From Phaeovulum sp. (lineage in GTDB: Bacteria > Pseudomonadota > Alphaproteobacteria > Rhodobacterales > Rhodobacteraceae): a DNA stretch of 64,000 bases. Of this stretch, positions 1 through 9,374 are shown piece by piece. The stretch's first letter is position 1. Every line of letters starts with the position of its first letter. The DNA lies in NCBI RefSeq assembly GCF_030684035.1, contig NZ_JAUXPI010000047.1, positions 1-64,000 on the forward strand. The letters run 5' to 3'. The notes beneath the pieces were generated by a model that made no database searches, had not been told where the DNA came from, and saw only the letters and a list, made by a program, of their open reading frames with translations. Both the position numbers and the translations under genes were made by a program.

Positions 1-460
1 CGGCTGCATCCTGCAGAACGCCGTTTGCCTCTTCAAGCGCGCGCAAGATGGCGATGCGCTCGGCATCTTCGACCTGCGCTTTCAAATTCAGCTTGGGCGC
101 AACGGCCTCGACCCCGGCTTCGGGCGGGGCTTCGCCCTTCAGGTCGTACTCCTGCAACCGTGGCCCGGCGGAAAGTGCCACCGCCCGCTCGACCATGTTG
201 CGAAGCTCGCGCACGTTGCCGGGGTAGTCGAGCCGCGCCAGCCATGCCTCGGCGGCCGCTGAAAGCCCGAGGATCGGGCGCTCCATCGCCGCTGCCTGCT
301 CGGCCACGAACCGCCGCGCCAGAAACAGGATGTCGTCAGGTCGCTTGCGCAGCGGCGGTATCGGAATGTGAATGACATTCAGCCGCCAGTAGAGATCGGC
401 GCGAAACCGGCCGGCAGCTATTGCCGCGTCAAGGGTTACTTGGGTTGTCGGTGCAGCCCG
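1..460 (-). pseudogene. C-terminal fragment of a sigma-54-dependent transcriptional activator, 5' part missing
   Basis: On the minus strand the frame reads the end of a sigma-54 (AAA+) interaction domain: GRFRADLYWRLNVIHIPIPP, then LRKRPDDI and, further on, the PGNVRELRN block that closes these domains. It runs off the left edge before the Fis-type HTH would appear. Reading upstream, similarity stops near position 445-460 and an in-frame TGA lies at 563-565, so the receiver domain, Walker A and GAFTGA loop are absent here. The other two minus frames upstream show nothing recognisable. This is therefore a 5'-truncated remnant, or one side of a rearrangement beside the tRNA, rather than a complete gene. 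Family is clear; the exact regulator is not. Confidence 0.65.
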
Positions 461-664
461 CAATCGTGTTAAACTTCGGCCATGCGAAGCGTGGCACCGT
501 ATGCGCTTATCAGCGAAAAAATGGGCTTGCGGCGCTGGACGGCAAAGCAGGCTCGCCCCCCTTCATTCCCGCAAAAGCCGGGGGCTTCCGCCGTGCGCTG
601 GGGGAAGCATTGGGGGAAGCAAAAATCGCTTGTCCAATGTTTTCAATTTCTTAGATGGGAATTT
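461..664. other. non-coding spacer beside tRNA-Ala with a tandem 11-bp repeat
   Basis: I see no credible gene between the activator fragment and the 3' end of tRNA-Ala. The 11-mer TGGGGGAAGCA occurs exactly at 599-609 and 611-621, a 12-bp period. Short direct repeats next to a tRNA 3' end can be arm-type integrase sites, but no integrase gene or duplicated tRNA end is visible, so that role is a guess. The stretch also holds the stop codon (563-565) that closes the activator frame. Confidence 0.4.
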
Positions 665-740
<76 letters not shown>

Positions 741-855
741 ACGTTATCTGCGGGTCTGGGGGCCCGCGTGCAGGGTCGTATAGGCAGTTGCTCGGGGCCA
801 CGCAAGTGGAAAATGAGGTGTGGCGACGCGGCCTGGATGGCGGTTTCTGGCAAAC

Positions 856-886
856 CAAAGGGCACGGGTTTCCCCGTGCCCGAAAG
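856..886 (-). terminator. rho-independent terminator of the TIGR02300 gene
   Basis: The stem GGGCACGGG pairs with CCCGTGCCC around a few-base loop, and the minus strand continues into a short T-rich stretch. It sits about 25 bp downstream of the stop codon of the minus-strand gene at 911. Confidence 0.7.
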
Positions 887-910
887 GCTTTGTGACGGTG
901 CGGAACCGGC

Positions 911-1240
911 TCAGACTTCCTCTTCGCCCACTGCGACATCGGCGATGTCGTCAAGCGAAACGCTGTCGTCTTCGTCATCTTCCAGCAAGTCGTCGTCAAG
1001 ATCGACATCGCCCGTATCTGCGTCGATATCCTCTTCGGCATCGAGATCTTCGACATTTTGCTCGCGCTCGCGCACGCTCGCCTTGTCGGCGATCATCACC
1101 CGCCCGCGTCCGGCGGTGAGGCTTTCAACGCTGAAGCTGCTGGCGCAGACCGGGCAGGTCATCGGGTCGCGCGCAAGGTCGTAGAAGCGGCTCGCACAAT
1201 GCGGGCAGAGGCGCTTGACGCCCCATTCCTCTTTCGGCAT
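911..1240 (-). CDS. FYDLN_acid family protein (TIGR02300)
   Basis: The 109-aa product starts with a compact zinc-ribbon-like segment: CPHC at residues 12-15 and CPVC at 29-32 around the SRFYDL motif that names the family. The second half is almost entirely Asp/Glu with some Val and Ser, ending VGEEEV. The family is conserved and short in alphaproteobacteria and has no established function; the zinc-ribbon plus acidic tail suggests a nucleic-acid or protein-binding role, which is inference. The start is set by an AGGAG about 7 bp upstream of ATG at 1240. It is divergent from the YgjP-like gene and followed by a terminator hairpin. Confidence 0.9.
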   Translation of the reverse strand: MPKEEWGVKRLCPHCASRFYDLARDPMTCPVCASSFSVESLTAGRGRVMIADKASVREREQNVEDLDAEEDIDADTGDVDLDDDLLEDDEDDSVSLDDIADVAVGEEEV

Positions 1241-1355
1241 GGAAAACTCCTGGCATCGCTCTGGTAATCGAGAGTCGAAGCCAACTGCCACAACCCATGC
1301 GGGGTGTCAAAGGCTTTTGCGCGCCCCGCCGCCACAGCCCTGCCCGGAAAGGAGC

Positions 1356-2051
1356 ATGATGCGCCGCCTGTTGCTGCCCGGTCCGCCGGAGGTTCATGTG
1401 ACGCTGCGTCGTTCCGGCCGCGCGCGGCGGTTCAGCCTGCGGGTATCACGGCGTAACGGACAGGTCACGCTGACCCTGCCAACCTGGGCAGCCGAGGCCG
1501 AGGCGATGGCATTTGCGCGCGCCAAGAGCGCTTGGGTCAGTGCGGCACTGGCGCGGATGGTGCGGCCAGCGCCGCTCGGCTTTGGTGCGTCACTGCCTTT
1601 CGAGGGCCGCATGCTGGCGCTGACGGCGGGGCCGGTGCGGGCACCGCGCGTTGCGGGGGACGAATTGCTGCTGCCGCCCGACGCGGCGCGGCTGAACCCG
1701 CGGCTGGTGGCGTTCCTGCGGCTAGCTGCCCGGCAGCGGCTTGAGCTTGCCTGCGCCCGCCATGCCGAGGCGCTTGGGCGGCCCTTTGCGCGGATCACGC
1801 TGCGCGATACCCGTTCGCGCTGGGGCTCTTGCGCGCCTGATGGCAGCCTGATGTTTTCCTGGCGGCTGATTCTGGCACCGCCGGAGGTGCTCGACTATGT
1901 CGCAGCGCATGAGGTGGCGCATCTGGCCGAAATGAACCACGCGCCCGCCTTCTGGGCGGTGGTTGCGCGGCTTTGTCCCGGCTACGCCGCACCGCGGGCC
2001 TGGCTCAAGGCGCATGGGCAGGCTTTGCACGCCTATCAGTTCGGCGATTGA
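1356..2051 (+). CDS. YgjP-type M48-like metal-dependent hydrolase (DUF45)
   Basis: The ~231-aa protein has the zincin signature HEVAHLAEMNH in its last quarter and the preceding RDTRSRWGSC segment, the two hallmarks of the YgjP/DUF45 (WLM-like) metallopeptidase family. No signal peptide is visible, so it is probably cytoplasmic; the substrate is unknown. Two adjacent ATG codons (1356 and 1359) follow the AAAGGAG at 1348-1354. The first is only 1 bp from the Shine-Dalgarno, so 1359 may be the true start. It reads divergently from the TIGR02300 gene and is followed after ~30 bp by a GntR regulator on the same strand. Confidence 0.88.
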   Translation: MMRRLLLPGPPEVHVTLRRSGRARRFSLRVSRRNGQVTLTLPTWAAEAEAMAFARAKSAWVSAALARMVRPAPLGFGASLPFEGRMLALTAGPVRAPRVAGDELLLPPDAARLNPRLVAFLRLAARQRLELACARHAEALGRPFARITLRDTRSRWGSCAPDGSLMFSWRLILAPPEVLDYVAAHEVAHLAEMNHAPAFWAVVARLCPGYAAPRAWLKAHGQALHAYQFGD

Positions 2052-2082
2052 CCGCAAGCGGCGGCTATGGTCCCTTGCCGTG

Positions 2083-2733
2083 ATGACGCTGAATGCGCGC
2101 CCTTCCGACACCGCGCTTGCTGCGCATGACCGCATTTACCGCGGCCTGCGCCAACAGATCATGCATGGCGAGATGAAACCCGGGCAGGCGCTGACGCTGC
2201 GCGGGCTCGGCAAGGCTTATGGCGTATCGATGACGCCCGCCCGCGAAGCATTGCGCCGACTGGTGGCCGAGGGCGCGCTGATGCTCTCGTCCTCGGGGCG
2301 GGTGGCGACGCCGGAGCTGAGCCAGGAGCGGATCGAGGAACTGGCGGCGCTGCGCGCGCTGATCGAGCCAGAGCTTGCCAGCCGGGCCCTGCCGCGTGCG
2401 CATCTGGCGCTGATCGACCGGCTTTCAGCGATCAACACCGCCAATGCCGAGGCGGTGGCCAAGCACGATGCGGTGGCCTATGTGCGCAGCAACCTCGAAT
2501 TTCACCGTACGCTCTATCTGCGTGCCCAGGCCCCGGCGATGCTGGCGATCATCGAAACGGTCTGGCTGCAACTTGGCCCGACGATGGCCGCGCTTTATTC
2601 GCGCATCGCGCATAACGAGCCACCGCGCCACCACCGGCTGATACTGGCAGCGCTGCGGGCGGGGGACGAGCCAGGCCTCAGGCTGGCGGTGCGCACCGAC
2701 GTGACGCAAGGGTTGCGGCACCTGGCGGGGTAA
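2083..2733 (+). CDS. GntR-family transcriptional regulator, FCD subfamily
   Basis: The 216-aa product has an N-terminal winged HTH (IYRGLRQQIMHGEMKPGQ, then SMTPAREALRRLVAEGAL, about residues 18-75). An all-helical FCD ligand domain follows, with the metal/acid-binding pattern NLEFHRTLY near residue 140 and PPRHHRLILAAL near 185. FCD regulators usually sense organic acids. The effector and targets are unknown; neighbouring lpd is convergent and not obviously its target. A GTG precedes the chosen ATG in frame and could serve as an alternative start at 2080. A long terminator-like inverted repeat follows the gene. Confidence 0.88.
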   Translation: MTLNARPSDTALAAHDRIYRGLRQQIMHGEMKPGQALTLRGLGKAYGVSMTPAREALRRLVAEGALMLSSSGRVATPELSQERIEELAALRALIEPELASRALPRAHLALIDRLSAINTANAEAVAKHDAVAYVRSNLEFHRTLYLRAQAPAMLAIIETVWLQLGPTMAALYSRIAHNEPPRHHRLILAALRAGDEPGLRLAVRTDVTQGLRHLAG

Positions 2734-2787
2734 AGCACGCCTGCGGCGGGCAGGAAGGGGGGCCTCAGCCCCCCTCTGGGCCTTGCG

Positions 2788-2873
2788 GCCCATTCACCCC
2801 CGAGGGTATTTGCACAAAGAAGAAATCGGGTCGGGCTTCTTCTTTGTGCAAATATCCCCGGGGGTGAATGGGC
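2788..2873. repeat. 37-bp inverted repeat, bidirectional terminator between GntR gene and lpd
   Basis: Left arm 2788-2824 and right arm 2837-2873 are reverse complements apart from two mismatches, around a 12-nt loop (2825-2836). The arms contain TTTGCACAAAGAAGAA and the CCCCCG run. It lies between two convergent genes and can fold from either strand, so a bidirectional transcription stop is likely. Related half-copies occur at 23651-23689, about 4319-4360 and near 61640. Confidence 0.85.
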
Positions 2874-2891
2874 AGAGCCCCCGGCCTCGCC

Positions 2892-4280
2892 TCAGGCGTG
2901 AATAGCACCGTCGCCGCAGGCGAGGGCGGCTTCGCGCACCGCTTCCGAATAGGTCGGGTGGGCGTGGCAGGTGAGGGCGAGGTCTTCGGCCGAGGCACCG
3001 AATTCCATCGCCACGCAGATCTCGTGAATGAGTTCGCCCGCAGCAGGTCCGATGATATGGGCACCGAGGATGCGGTCGGTGGTCTTGTCGGCAAGGATCT
3101 TGACGAAGCCTTCGCCTTGAAACACCGCTTTCGCCCGTGCGTTGCCCATGAAGGAGAACTTGCCGACCTTGTAGGCGCGGCCTTCCTGTTTCAGCACCTC
3201 TTCGGTCTTGCCGACCGAGGCGACTTCGGGGGTGGTGTAGATGACGCCGGGGATCGCGTCGTAATTCACGTGGCCCGCGCGGCCGGCGAGGATTTCGGCC
3301 AGCGCCATGCCTTCGTCCTCGGCCTTGTGCGCCAGCATCGGGCCGGTGATGGCATCGCCGATTGCGTAGATACCGGGTTGCGAGGTTGCAAAATGCGCGT
3401 CGGTCCTGATCTGGCCACGGGGCAGCAGGTCTACCCCAGCCGCTTCCAGCCCGAGGCCTTCGGTGTAGGGTTTGCGCCCGGTGGCGACCAGCACCACCTC
3501 GGAGGCAAGGCTGGCTTCGCTCTCGTCCTTGCGGAGCTTGTAGCGGGTGGTGGCGCTGACTTTGGCAACCTCGACGCCCTGCACCGCGGCGCCGAGGATG
3601 AATTTCAGACCTTGCTTGGCAAGGATGCGTTGCAGCGACTTGGCCACTTCGCCGTCCATGCCGGGGGTGATGGCGTCGAGGTATTCAACCACGGTCACTT
3701 GCGCGCCAAGGCGGGCATAGACCGAGCCAAGCTCCAGCCCGATCACCCCGGCACCGATCACCACCCTGGTTTTCGGGATCTTGCCAAGGGCGAGCGCGCC
3801 GGTCGAGGTGAGCACGGTCTTTTCGTCCACGGTGACACCGGGCAGCGACGAGGGCTCGGAGCCGGTGGCGATGACGATGTTCTTCGCTTCGTGCACCTCG
3901 TCGCCGACCTTGACCTTGCCGGGCGCGGCAATCGAGCCCCAGCCTTTCAGCCAGGTGATCTTGTTCTTCTTGAACAGAAACTCGATGCCCTTGGTGTTGC
4001 CCGCCACGACATCGGTCTTGTAGGCCTGCATCTTCGCCCAATCCACTTTCGGCGCGCCGCCCATGAGCCCCATCTTCTCGAAGTTCTCATGCACCTCGTG
4101 CAGGGAATGGGTGGCGTGCAAGAGCGCCTTCGAGGGGATGCAGCCGACGTTGAGGCAGGTGCCGCCGAGCGTCTCGCGGCCCTCCACCAGTGCCGTTTTC
4201 AGCCCGAGTTGGGCGCAACGGATGGCGCAGACATAGCCGCCGGGGCCACCGCCGATGATGATGACGTCAAAGCTGGACAT
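2892..4280 (-). CDS. lpd: dihydrolipoyl dehydrogenase (E3)
   Basis: The 462-aa flavoprotein reoxidises dihydrolipoamide for the 2-oxoglutarate dehydrogenase complex and passes electrons to NAD+. Visible features: FAD-binding GGGPGG at residues 10-15, the redox-active pair Cys42/Cys47 in [13 protein letters not shown], the NAD-binding [15 protein letters not shown] in the middle, the second FAD motif [10 protein letters not shown], and the C-terminal HAHPTYSE carrying the catalytic His-Glu dyad. Length is normal. It is the last gene of the minus-strand suc block, behind sucB and a 70-aa ORF, which supports assignment to the 2-oxoglutarate complex rather than pyruvate dehydrogenase. Confidence 0.97.
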   Translation of the reverse strand: MSSFDVIIIGGGPGGYVCAIRCAQLGLKTALVEGRETLGGTCLNVGCIPSKALLHATHSLHEVHENFEKMGLMGGAPKVDWAKMQAYKTDVVAGNTKGIEFLFKKNKITWLKGWGSIAAPGKVKVGDEVHEAKNIVIATGSEPSSLPGVTVDEKTVLTSTGALALGKIPKTRVVIGAGVIGLELGSVYARLGAQVTVVEYLDAITPGMDGEVAKSLQRILAKQGLKFILGAAVQGVEVAKVSATTRYKLRKDESEASLASEVVLVATGRKPYTEGLGLEAAGVDLLPRGQIRTDAHFATSQPGIYAIGDAITGPMLAHKAEDEGMALAEILAGRAGHVNYDAIPGVIYTTPEVASVGKTEEVLKQEGRAYKVGKFSFMGNARAKAVFQGEGFVKILADKTTDRILGAHIIGPAAGELIHEICVAMEFGASAEDLALTCHAHPTYSEAVREAALACGDGAIHA

Positions 4281-4298
4281 GTCGGGTCTCCTTGGCTG

Positions 4299-4360
4299 GC
4301 GGGGGCCGGGGGGATGCCTGCCCCCCGAACCCCCCGGGGGTATTCAGGCGTTGAAGAAGC
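4299..4360. repeat. GC-rich hairpin region with diverged copy of the gene-end repeat
   Basis: This spacer upstream of lpd contains GGGGGG/CCCCCC arms around ATGCCTG, then a CCCCCGGGGGTATT block followed by a GAAGAAGC. The latter resembles the repeat at 2788-2873 (CCCCCG...GTATTT...GAAGAA) but is degraded. It may attenuate transcription between the 70-aa ORF and lpd; this is inference from the hairpin potential only. Confidence 0.4.
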
Positions 4361-4406
4361 ATGGTCAGAGGGGTGGGGCGGGGGTCTGGGTTTGGGTAGC
4401 GGAGGG

Positions 4407-4619
4407 TCATGGGGATACGAACGCATAATACAGATGCCAAGCCCAACTTGTTCTGGTTTCGACATTTTCCAAGCAAGCGTTTCTTTCAGCGACTTGCAGC
4501 GGACTATACTCGGCGCAAATCCCTAAGGAGTTTGCGTAACGCAAGTTTTCCAGCTTCACGATAGTTGATCCAAACCAAATCAACAGACCGACAAGAAGCA
4601 AGATCAATGCAATACGCAT
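4407..4619 (-). CDS. small single-pass membrane protein of unknown function
   Basis: The 70-aa product has an N-terminal hydrophobic helix (residues 3-21, MRIALILLLVGLLIWFGS) and a polar tail with two cysteines. It has AGGA a few bases before its ATG and starts 10 bp after the sucB stop in the same direction, so it is probably co-transcribed with sucB and lpd. Its base composition is clearly more AT-rich than both neighbours, which suggests a late arrival in the operon. I do not recognise the family. Confidence 0.65.
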   Translation of the reverse strand: MRIALILLLVGLLIWFGSTIVKLENLRYANSLGICAEYSPLQVAERNACLENVETRTSWAWHLYYAFVSP

Positions 4620-4628
4620 AGGTTATCC

Positions 4629-5831
4629 TCACAAATCCATCAGCAACCGCCGCGGGTCTTCCAGCGCCTCTTTCACCCGCACGAGGAAGGTCACCGCGCC
4701 TTTGCCATCGACCACGCGGTGGTCGTAGGAAAGCGCGAGGTACATCATCGGGCGGATCACGATCTGGCCTGCCACGACCACCGGGCGGTCCTGGATCTTG
4801 TGCATGCCGAGGATGCCCGATTGCGGCGGGTTGAGGATGGGCGAGGACATCAGCGAGCCATAGACGCCGCCGTTCGAGATGGTGAAGGAGCCGCCCTGCA
4901 ACTCGGGCATGCTCAGCTTGCCGTCGCGGGCGCGCAGGCCAAGTTCGGCGATCTTCTTTTCGATCGCGGCGAAGGACATCTGGTCGGCGTCGCGCACCAC
5001 CGGCACCACGAGCCCGGTGGGGGTGCCGACCGCCACGCCCATATGCACGAAGTTCTTGTAGACGATATCGCCACCGTCGATTTCGGCATTGACCTCGGGC
5101 ACTTCTTTCAGCGCGTGCACACAGGCCTTCACGAAAAAGCCCATGAAGCCAAGCTTGACGCCGTGCTTTTTCTCGAACTGGTCCTTGTAGGTGTTGCGCA
5201 GCTCCATGATGCCCGACATATCGACCTCGTTGTAGGTCGTGAGCATCGCGGCGGTGTTCTGCGCGTCTTTCAGGCGGCGCGCGATGGTGGCGCGCAGGCG
5301 GGTCATCTTGACCCGCTCTTCCCGGGCGGCATCTTCGACCGGGATCGGGGCGCGGGGGGCCGCGGCCGGGGCTGGCACCGCCGCGGCGACTGCGGGGGCG
5401 ACCTGGGCGGCGGCGGAAACGGCGGCGGCGACATCGGCTTTCATCACCCGGCCATCGCGGCCCGAAGCTTGCACGGCGTCGCGCGAAATGCCGGCCTCGG
5501 CCATCGCCTTTTTCGCGGCGGGCGCATCTTCCACGTCCTTCGCGGCTTTTGCCGGGGCGGCGGGGGTGGCCGCTGGTTTGCCAGGCGCGGCGGTAGCACC
5601 TTCGGTGATGATCGCAAGGCGGGCTTTTGCATCGACCGTGGCCCCTTCGGCGGCGAGGATTTCGCTCAGCACACCGGCCACCGGCGAAGGCACCTCGACC
5701 GAAACCTTGTCGGTTTCCAGCTCGCAGAGCATTTCATCGATCGCCACGGCATCGCCGACCTTCTTGAACCAGGTGGCGACGGTGGCCTCCGACACGCTTT
5801 CACCCAGAGAGGGGACCATTACATCTGTCAT
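4629..5831 (-). CDS. sucB: 2-oxoglutarate dehydrogenase E2, dihydrolipoyllysine succinyltransferase
   Basis: This 400-aa core subunit transfers the succinyl group from lipoate to CoA. One lipoyl domain is present with the lipoylated lysine at about Lys42 in [11 protein letters not shown]. An Ala/Pro-rich linker follows, then the E1/E3-binding domain ([16 protein letters not shown], about residues 105-140). The catalytic acyltransferase domain ends in [16 protein letters not shown] with the active-site His. A single lipoyl domain and the position directly behind sucA mark it as the succinyl- rather than acetyltransferase. Confidence 0.97.
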   Translation of the reverse strand: MTDVMVPSLGESVSEATVATWFKKVGDAVAIDEMLCELETDKVSVEVPSPVAGVLSEILAAEGATVDAKARLAIITEGATAAPGKPAATPAAPAKAAKDVEDAPAAKKAMAEAGISRDAVQASGRDGRVMKADVAAAVSAAAQVAPAVAAAVPAPAAAPRAPIPVEDAAREERVKMTRLRATIARRLKDAQNTAAMLTTYNEVDMSGIMELRNTYKDQFEKKHGVKLGFMGFFVKACVHALKEVPEVNAEIDGGDIVYKNFVHMGVAVGTPTGLVVPVVRDADQMSFAAIEKKIAELGLRARDGKLSMPELQGGSFTISNGGVYGSLMSSPILNPPQSGILGMHKIQDRPVVVAGQIVIRPMMYLALSYDHRVVDGKGAVTFLVRVKEALEDPRRLLMDL

Positions 5832-5959
5832 CTTGACCTCGTTGACTTGCGGCCTGGACCCCTGCGCGGAGCCGCTGCCAGTTTTCGTTTCGGGTGCCGG
5901 GCGGGCAGGGCCTGCCGCGGTGATGTGTTCGGTCGGCGCGTGGTCGCGCCGCGGGTAGC

Positions 5960-8914
5960 TTAGCCGAAGCTCAGCGCGTCATTCACCAGCGCCTCCTGCT
6001 CGGCCTTGTGGCGTGAAGCGAGGCCGGTGGCGGGCGAGGCCGAGGCGTTGCGTCCGGCAAAGCGGGGGCGGCCATAGGCGGCACCGATGCGGTTCAGCAC
6101 CCATTCGAGGTTGGGCTCGACAAAGGTCCATGCCCCCTGGTTCTTCGGTTCTTCCTGGCACCAGACGATTTCGGCCTGTTTGAAGCGGCCAAGCTCGGTC
6201 ACCATTGTATGGGCCGGAAACGGGTAGAACTGTTCGAGCCGCAGCAGATAGACATCTTCGATGCCGCGCTTGTCGCGTTCGGCCAGAAGATCGTAGTAGA
6301 CCTTGCCCGAGCAGACGACGACGCGGCGGATCTTGTCATCCGCCAGCAGTTTCGTTTCCGATCGGCCGCGCTGCGCATCATCCCAAAGCACGCGGCGGAA
6401 GAAACTGCCGGTGCAGAAATCCTCGGCTGGCGAGATGCAATTCGGGTGCCGCAGCAGCGACTTCGGCGTCATCAGCACCAGCGGTTTGCGGAAGGGGCGG
6501 TGAATCTGGCGGCGCAGGATGTGGAAGTAGTTGGCCGGGGTCGAGACATTGGCGACGATCCAGTTATCTTCGGCGCTGAGTTGCAGGAAGCGTTCCAGGC
6601 GCGCCGAGCTATGCTCGGGGCCCTGCCCCTCATAGCCGTGCGGCAGCAGCATGACGAGACCCGACATCCGCAGCCATTTGCGCTCGCCCGAGCTGACGAA
6701 CTGATCGAACATGATCTGCGCGCCATTGGCAAAATCACCGAACTGCGCCTCCCACATGGTCAGGGTGTTCGGTTCGGCAGAGCTGAAACCGTATTCGAAG
6801 CCGAGCACCGCATATTCGCTGAGGCTCGAATCGATCACCTCATAGCGCGCCTGCCCCGGCTTGATGTGATTGAGCGGGTAGTAGCGTTCCTCAGTGGTCT
6901 GGTCGACCAGCGCGGAATGCCGCTGGCTGAAGGTGCCGCGCGTCGCATCCTGCCCCGAAAGGCGCACGCCATAGCCCTCGGCCACGAGGCTGCCGAACGC
7001 CAGCGCCTCGCCTGTGGCCCAGTCGAAGCCCTTGCCCGATCGGAACATTTCGGCCTTGGCTTCAAGCTGGCGCGCGACTGTCTTGTGCAGATCAAAGCTC
7101 TGCGGGGTGCGGGTCAGGCCACGCCCGACCTCGGCCATGAGATCGGGCGAAATTGTGGTGGAACCCGCATCGTATTCGCTGCGCTCGCGGTCGAGGTGTT
7201 TCCAGCGGCCGTCGAGCCAGTCGGCCTTGTTCGGGCGGAAGTTCTTGCCCGCTTCGAATTCCTCGTTCAGCTTGGCCTGAAATGCCGCCTTCATGTCCTC
7301 GATCTCGCCCTCGGGGATCAGGCCATCGGCCACTAGGCGCTCCGTATAAAGCTGCAAGGTCGTCTTGTGTCCCTTGATCGCCTTGTACATCAAGGGGTTG
7401 GTGAACATCGGCTCATCGCCTTCGTTATGCCCGAAGCGGCGATAGCAGAAGATGTCGAGCACCACGTCCTTGTGGAACTTCTGCCGGAATTCGGTCGCCA
7501 CCTTGGCAGCATGCACCACCGCCTCGGGGTCGTCGCCGTTGACGTGGAAAATCGGCGCTTCCACCATCAGCGCGAGATCGGTCGGGTAGGGGCTGGAGCG
7601 GCTGAAATGCGGGGCGGTGGTAAAGCCGATCTGGTTGTTTACGACGATATGGATGGTGCCGCCGGTGCGGTGCCCGACCAGACCCGAAAGGCCGAAACAT
7701 TCGGCAACCACGCCTTGACCGGCAAAGGCGGCATCGCCGTGCAAAAGCACCGGCAGAACCTGATGCCGGGTCTTGTCGCCCAGCTGTTCCTGCTTGGCGC
7801 GCACCTTGCCCAGTACCACCGGGTTCACCGCTTCGAGGTGGCTGGGGTTGGCGGTCAGCGACAGGTGAACCTTGTTGCCATCAAACTCGCGGTCGCTTGA
7901 GGCACCGAGGTGGTATTTCACATCGCCCGAGCCATCCACCTCCTCGGGTTTGTAGCTACCGCCTTGAAACTCGTGGAAGATTGCGCGATAGGGTTTGCTC
8001 ATCACATTGGAGAGCACCGAAAGGCGGCCCCGGTGCGGCATGCCGATAACGATTTCCTCTACCCCAAGCGCACCGCCGCGCTTGATGATCGCTTCCATCG
8101 CCGGGATCAGCGATTCACCGCCGTCGAGGCCGAAGCGCTTGGTGCCCATGTATTTGACGTGCAGGAATTTCTCGAAGCCCTCGGCCTCGACAAGTTTGTT
8201 GAGGATGGCGCGGCGGCCTTCACGGGTGAAGGTAATCTCCTTGCCGTAGCCCTCGATCCGCTCTTTCAGCCAGCCCGCCTGTTCGGGGTCTGAAATATGC
8301 ATGTATTGCAGCGCGAAGGTGCCGCAATAGGTGCGTTTCACGATGTCGATGATCTGCCGCATCGAGGCGATTTCGAGGCCCAGAACGTTGTCGATGAAGA
8401 TCGGGCGATCCATGTCGGCATCGCCGAAACCGTAGGCCTTGGGGTCAAGCTCGGGGTGATCGGCCTGTCCGGCAAGTCCGAGCGGATCGAGGTCGGCGGC
8501 AAGGTGGCCGCGAATGCGGAAGGCGCGGATGATCATCAGCGCGCGCACCGAATCGAGCACGGCGCGTTTCAGCGACTCGTCGGAAACCTTCACCCCGGCT
8601 TCGGCTGCGCGCGCGCGGATCCTGTCGCCCGCGCCCTTGGCTTCCTTGGCGACCGGCCATTCGCCGGTCAGCGCTGCGGTCAGATCATCCGCAGGCATCG
8701 GCGGCCAGTCAGGCCGGTCCCAACTGGCCCCCTTGGCCTGCCGCTTTACATCCAGCTCGGCTTCGCCCAGCGAATGGAAAAACGCCGCCCAGGCCGCATC
8801 GACCGAGCCGGGGTCGGCGGCAAAGCGGGCATAAAGGTTCTCGACATAAGCCGCATTGGCACCTTGCAGGAAACTTGAGGCGTGAAAGGCGTCGTTCGGG
8901 GTCTGGTCGGTCAT
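5960..8914 (-). CDS. sucA: 2-oxoglutarate dehydrogenase E1 component
   Basis: The 984-aa thiamine-diphosphate enzyme decarboxylates 2-oxoglutarate and succinylates the E2 lipoyl group. It has the family N-terminus ([16 protein letters not shown], matching the E2-binding segment), [13 protein letters not shown] near residue 265, the ThDP segment GDAAFAGQG with NNQIGFTT, and the C-terminal transketolase-like region with [12 protein letters not shown]-type sequence (here [12 protein letters not shown]). ATG at 8914 gives a normal N-terminus. sucB lies 128 bp downstream; a 139-aa membrane-anchored ORF lies upstream, between sucD and sucA. Confidence 0.97.
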   Translation of the reverse strand: MTDQTPNDAFHASSFLQGANAAYVENLYARFAADPGSVDAAWAAFFHSLGEAELDVKRQAKGASWDRPDWPPMPADDLTAALTGEWPVAKEAKGAGDRIRARAAEAGVKVSDESLKRAVLDSVRALMIIRAFRIRGHLAADLDPLGLAGQADHPELDPKAYGFGDADMDRPIFIDNVLGLEIASMRQIIDIVKRTYCGTFALQYMHISDPEQAGWLKERIEGYGKEITFTREGRRAILNKLVEAEGFEKFLHVKYMGTKRFGLDGGESLIPAMEAIIKRGGALGVEEIVIGMPHRGRLSVLSNVMSKPYRAIFHEFQGGSYKPEEVDGSGDVKYHLGASSDREFDGNKVHLSLTANPSHLEAVNPVVLGKVRAKQEQLGDKTRHQVLPVLLHGDAAFAGQGVVAECFGLSGLVGHRTGGTIHIVVNNQIGFTTAPHFSRSSPYPTDLALMVEAPIFHVNGDDPEAVVHAAKVATEFRQKFHKDVVLDIFCYRRFGHNEGDEPMFTNPLMYKAIKGHKTTLQLYTERLVADGLIPEGEIEDMKAAFQAKLNEEFEAGKNFRPNKADWLDGRWKHLDRERSEYDAGSTTISPDLMAEVGRGLTRTPQSFDLHKTVARQLEAKAEMFRSGKGFDWATGEALAFGSLVAEGYGVRLSGQDATRGTFSQRHSALVDQTTEERYYPLNHIKPGQARYEVIDSSLSEYAVLGFEYGFSSAEPNTLTMWEAQFGDFANGAQIMFDQFVSSGERKWLRMSGLVMLLPHGYEGQGPEHSSARLERFLQLSAEDNWIVANVSTPANYFHILRRQIHRPFRKPLVLMTPKSLLRHPNCISPAEDFCTGSFFRRVLWDDAQRGRSETKLLADDKIRRVVVCSGKVYYDLLAERDKRGIEDVYLLRLEQFYPFPAHTMVTELGRFKQAEIVWCQEEPKNQGAWTFVEPNLEWVLNRIGAAYGRPRFAGRNASASPATGLASRHKAEQEALVNDALSFG

Positions 8915-8951
8915 GTTTCTGGTCCCTTTGAGAGGATAGGGGGAAAGCGGT

Positions 8952-9371
8952 TCACGCCGGGAGGTCGCCGTTATGGAGAGTGTCGCAGGCTTGCACCTCG
9001 GCCCAGGTGCCGCGCACATAGCCCTCGGCGTTTTCCGCAACGGCGGCATCGCGGGCCGCCTCCTCTGCGATCATGATGGGTCGGTAGGCGACGGAATGGC
9101 GGTCGTTCGACTGCGTGAGCCCGCGCACGAAGCGGTGGAGGCGGTTCACGCGGGCCTCAAGCTCGTCCTGGAAGGCGGGGAAGGGTTCGCCCGCTTCGGT
9201 CTGGGCAAACACCTGCTGATGCAGGGCCACGGATTTCGCCGCGCAGCGCAGTTTCGCGATGACCTGCGGGTCATCGGTCGTGCGGAGGGTAAGGGCGGCG
9301 TAAGCGATCACGCCGCCAAAGACGGCGATGATCGCGTAGGCCACCCGCTTGTTGCGCGCCGCCACTGGCAT
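8952..9371 (-). CDS. membrane-anchored hypothetical protein in the suc operon
   Basis: The 139-aa product has one predicted N-terminal transmembrane helix (about residues 10-28, VAYAIIAVFGGVIAYAAL) and a soluble, charged domain, probably periplasmic, with two cysteines (AKLRCAAKS and VQACDTL). It starts 3 bp after sucD and ends about 37 bp before sucA, so it must be part of the same transcript. No domain is recognised. The composition resembles the neighbours, unlike the other two small ORFs in this operon. A role related to membrane association of the dehydrogenase complex is speculative. Confidence 0.8.
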   Translation of the reverse strand: MPVAARNKRVAYAIIAVFGGVIAYAALTLRTTDDPQVIAKLRCAAKSVALHQQVFAQTEAGEPFPAFQDELEARVNRLHRFVRGLTQSNDRHSVAYRPIMIAEEAARDAAVAENAEGYVRGTWAEVQACDTLHNGDLPA

Positions 9372-9374
9372 GGG

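Noticed and set aside
599-621. Tandem 11-mer as proof of a prophage attachment site
   Set aside because: No integrase, no duplicated tRNA end and no phage genes are visible, so it is only reported as a hint.
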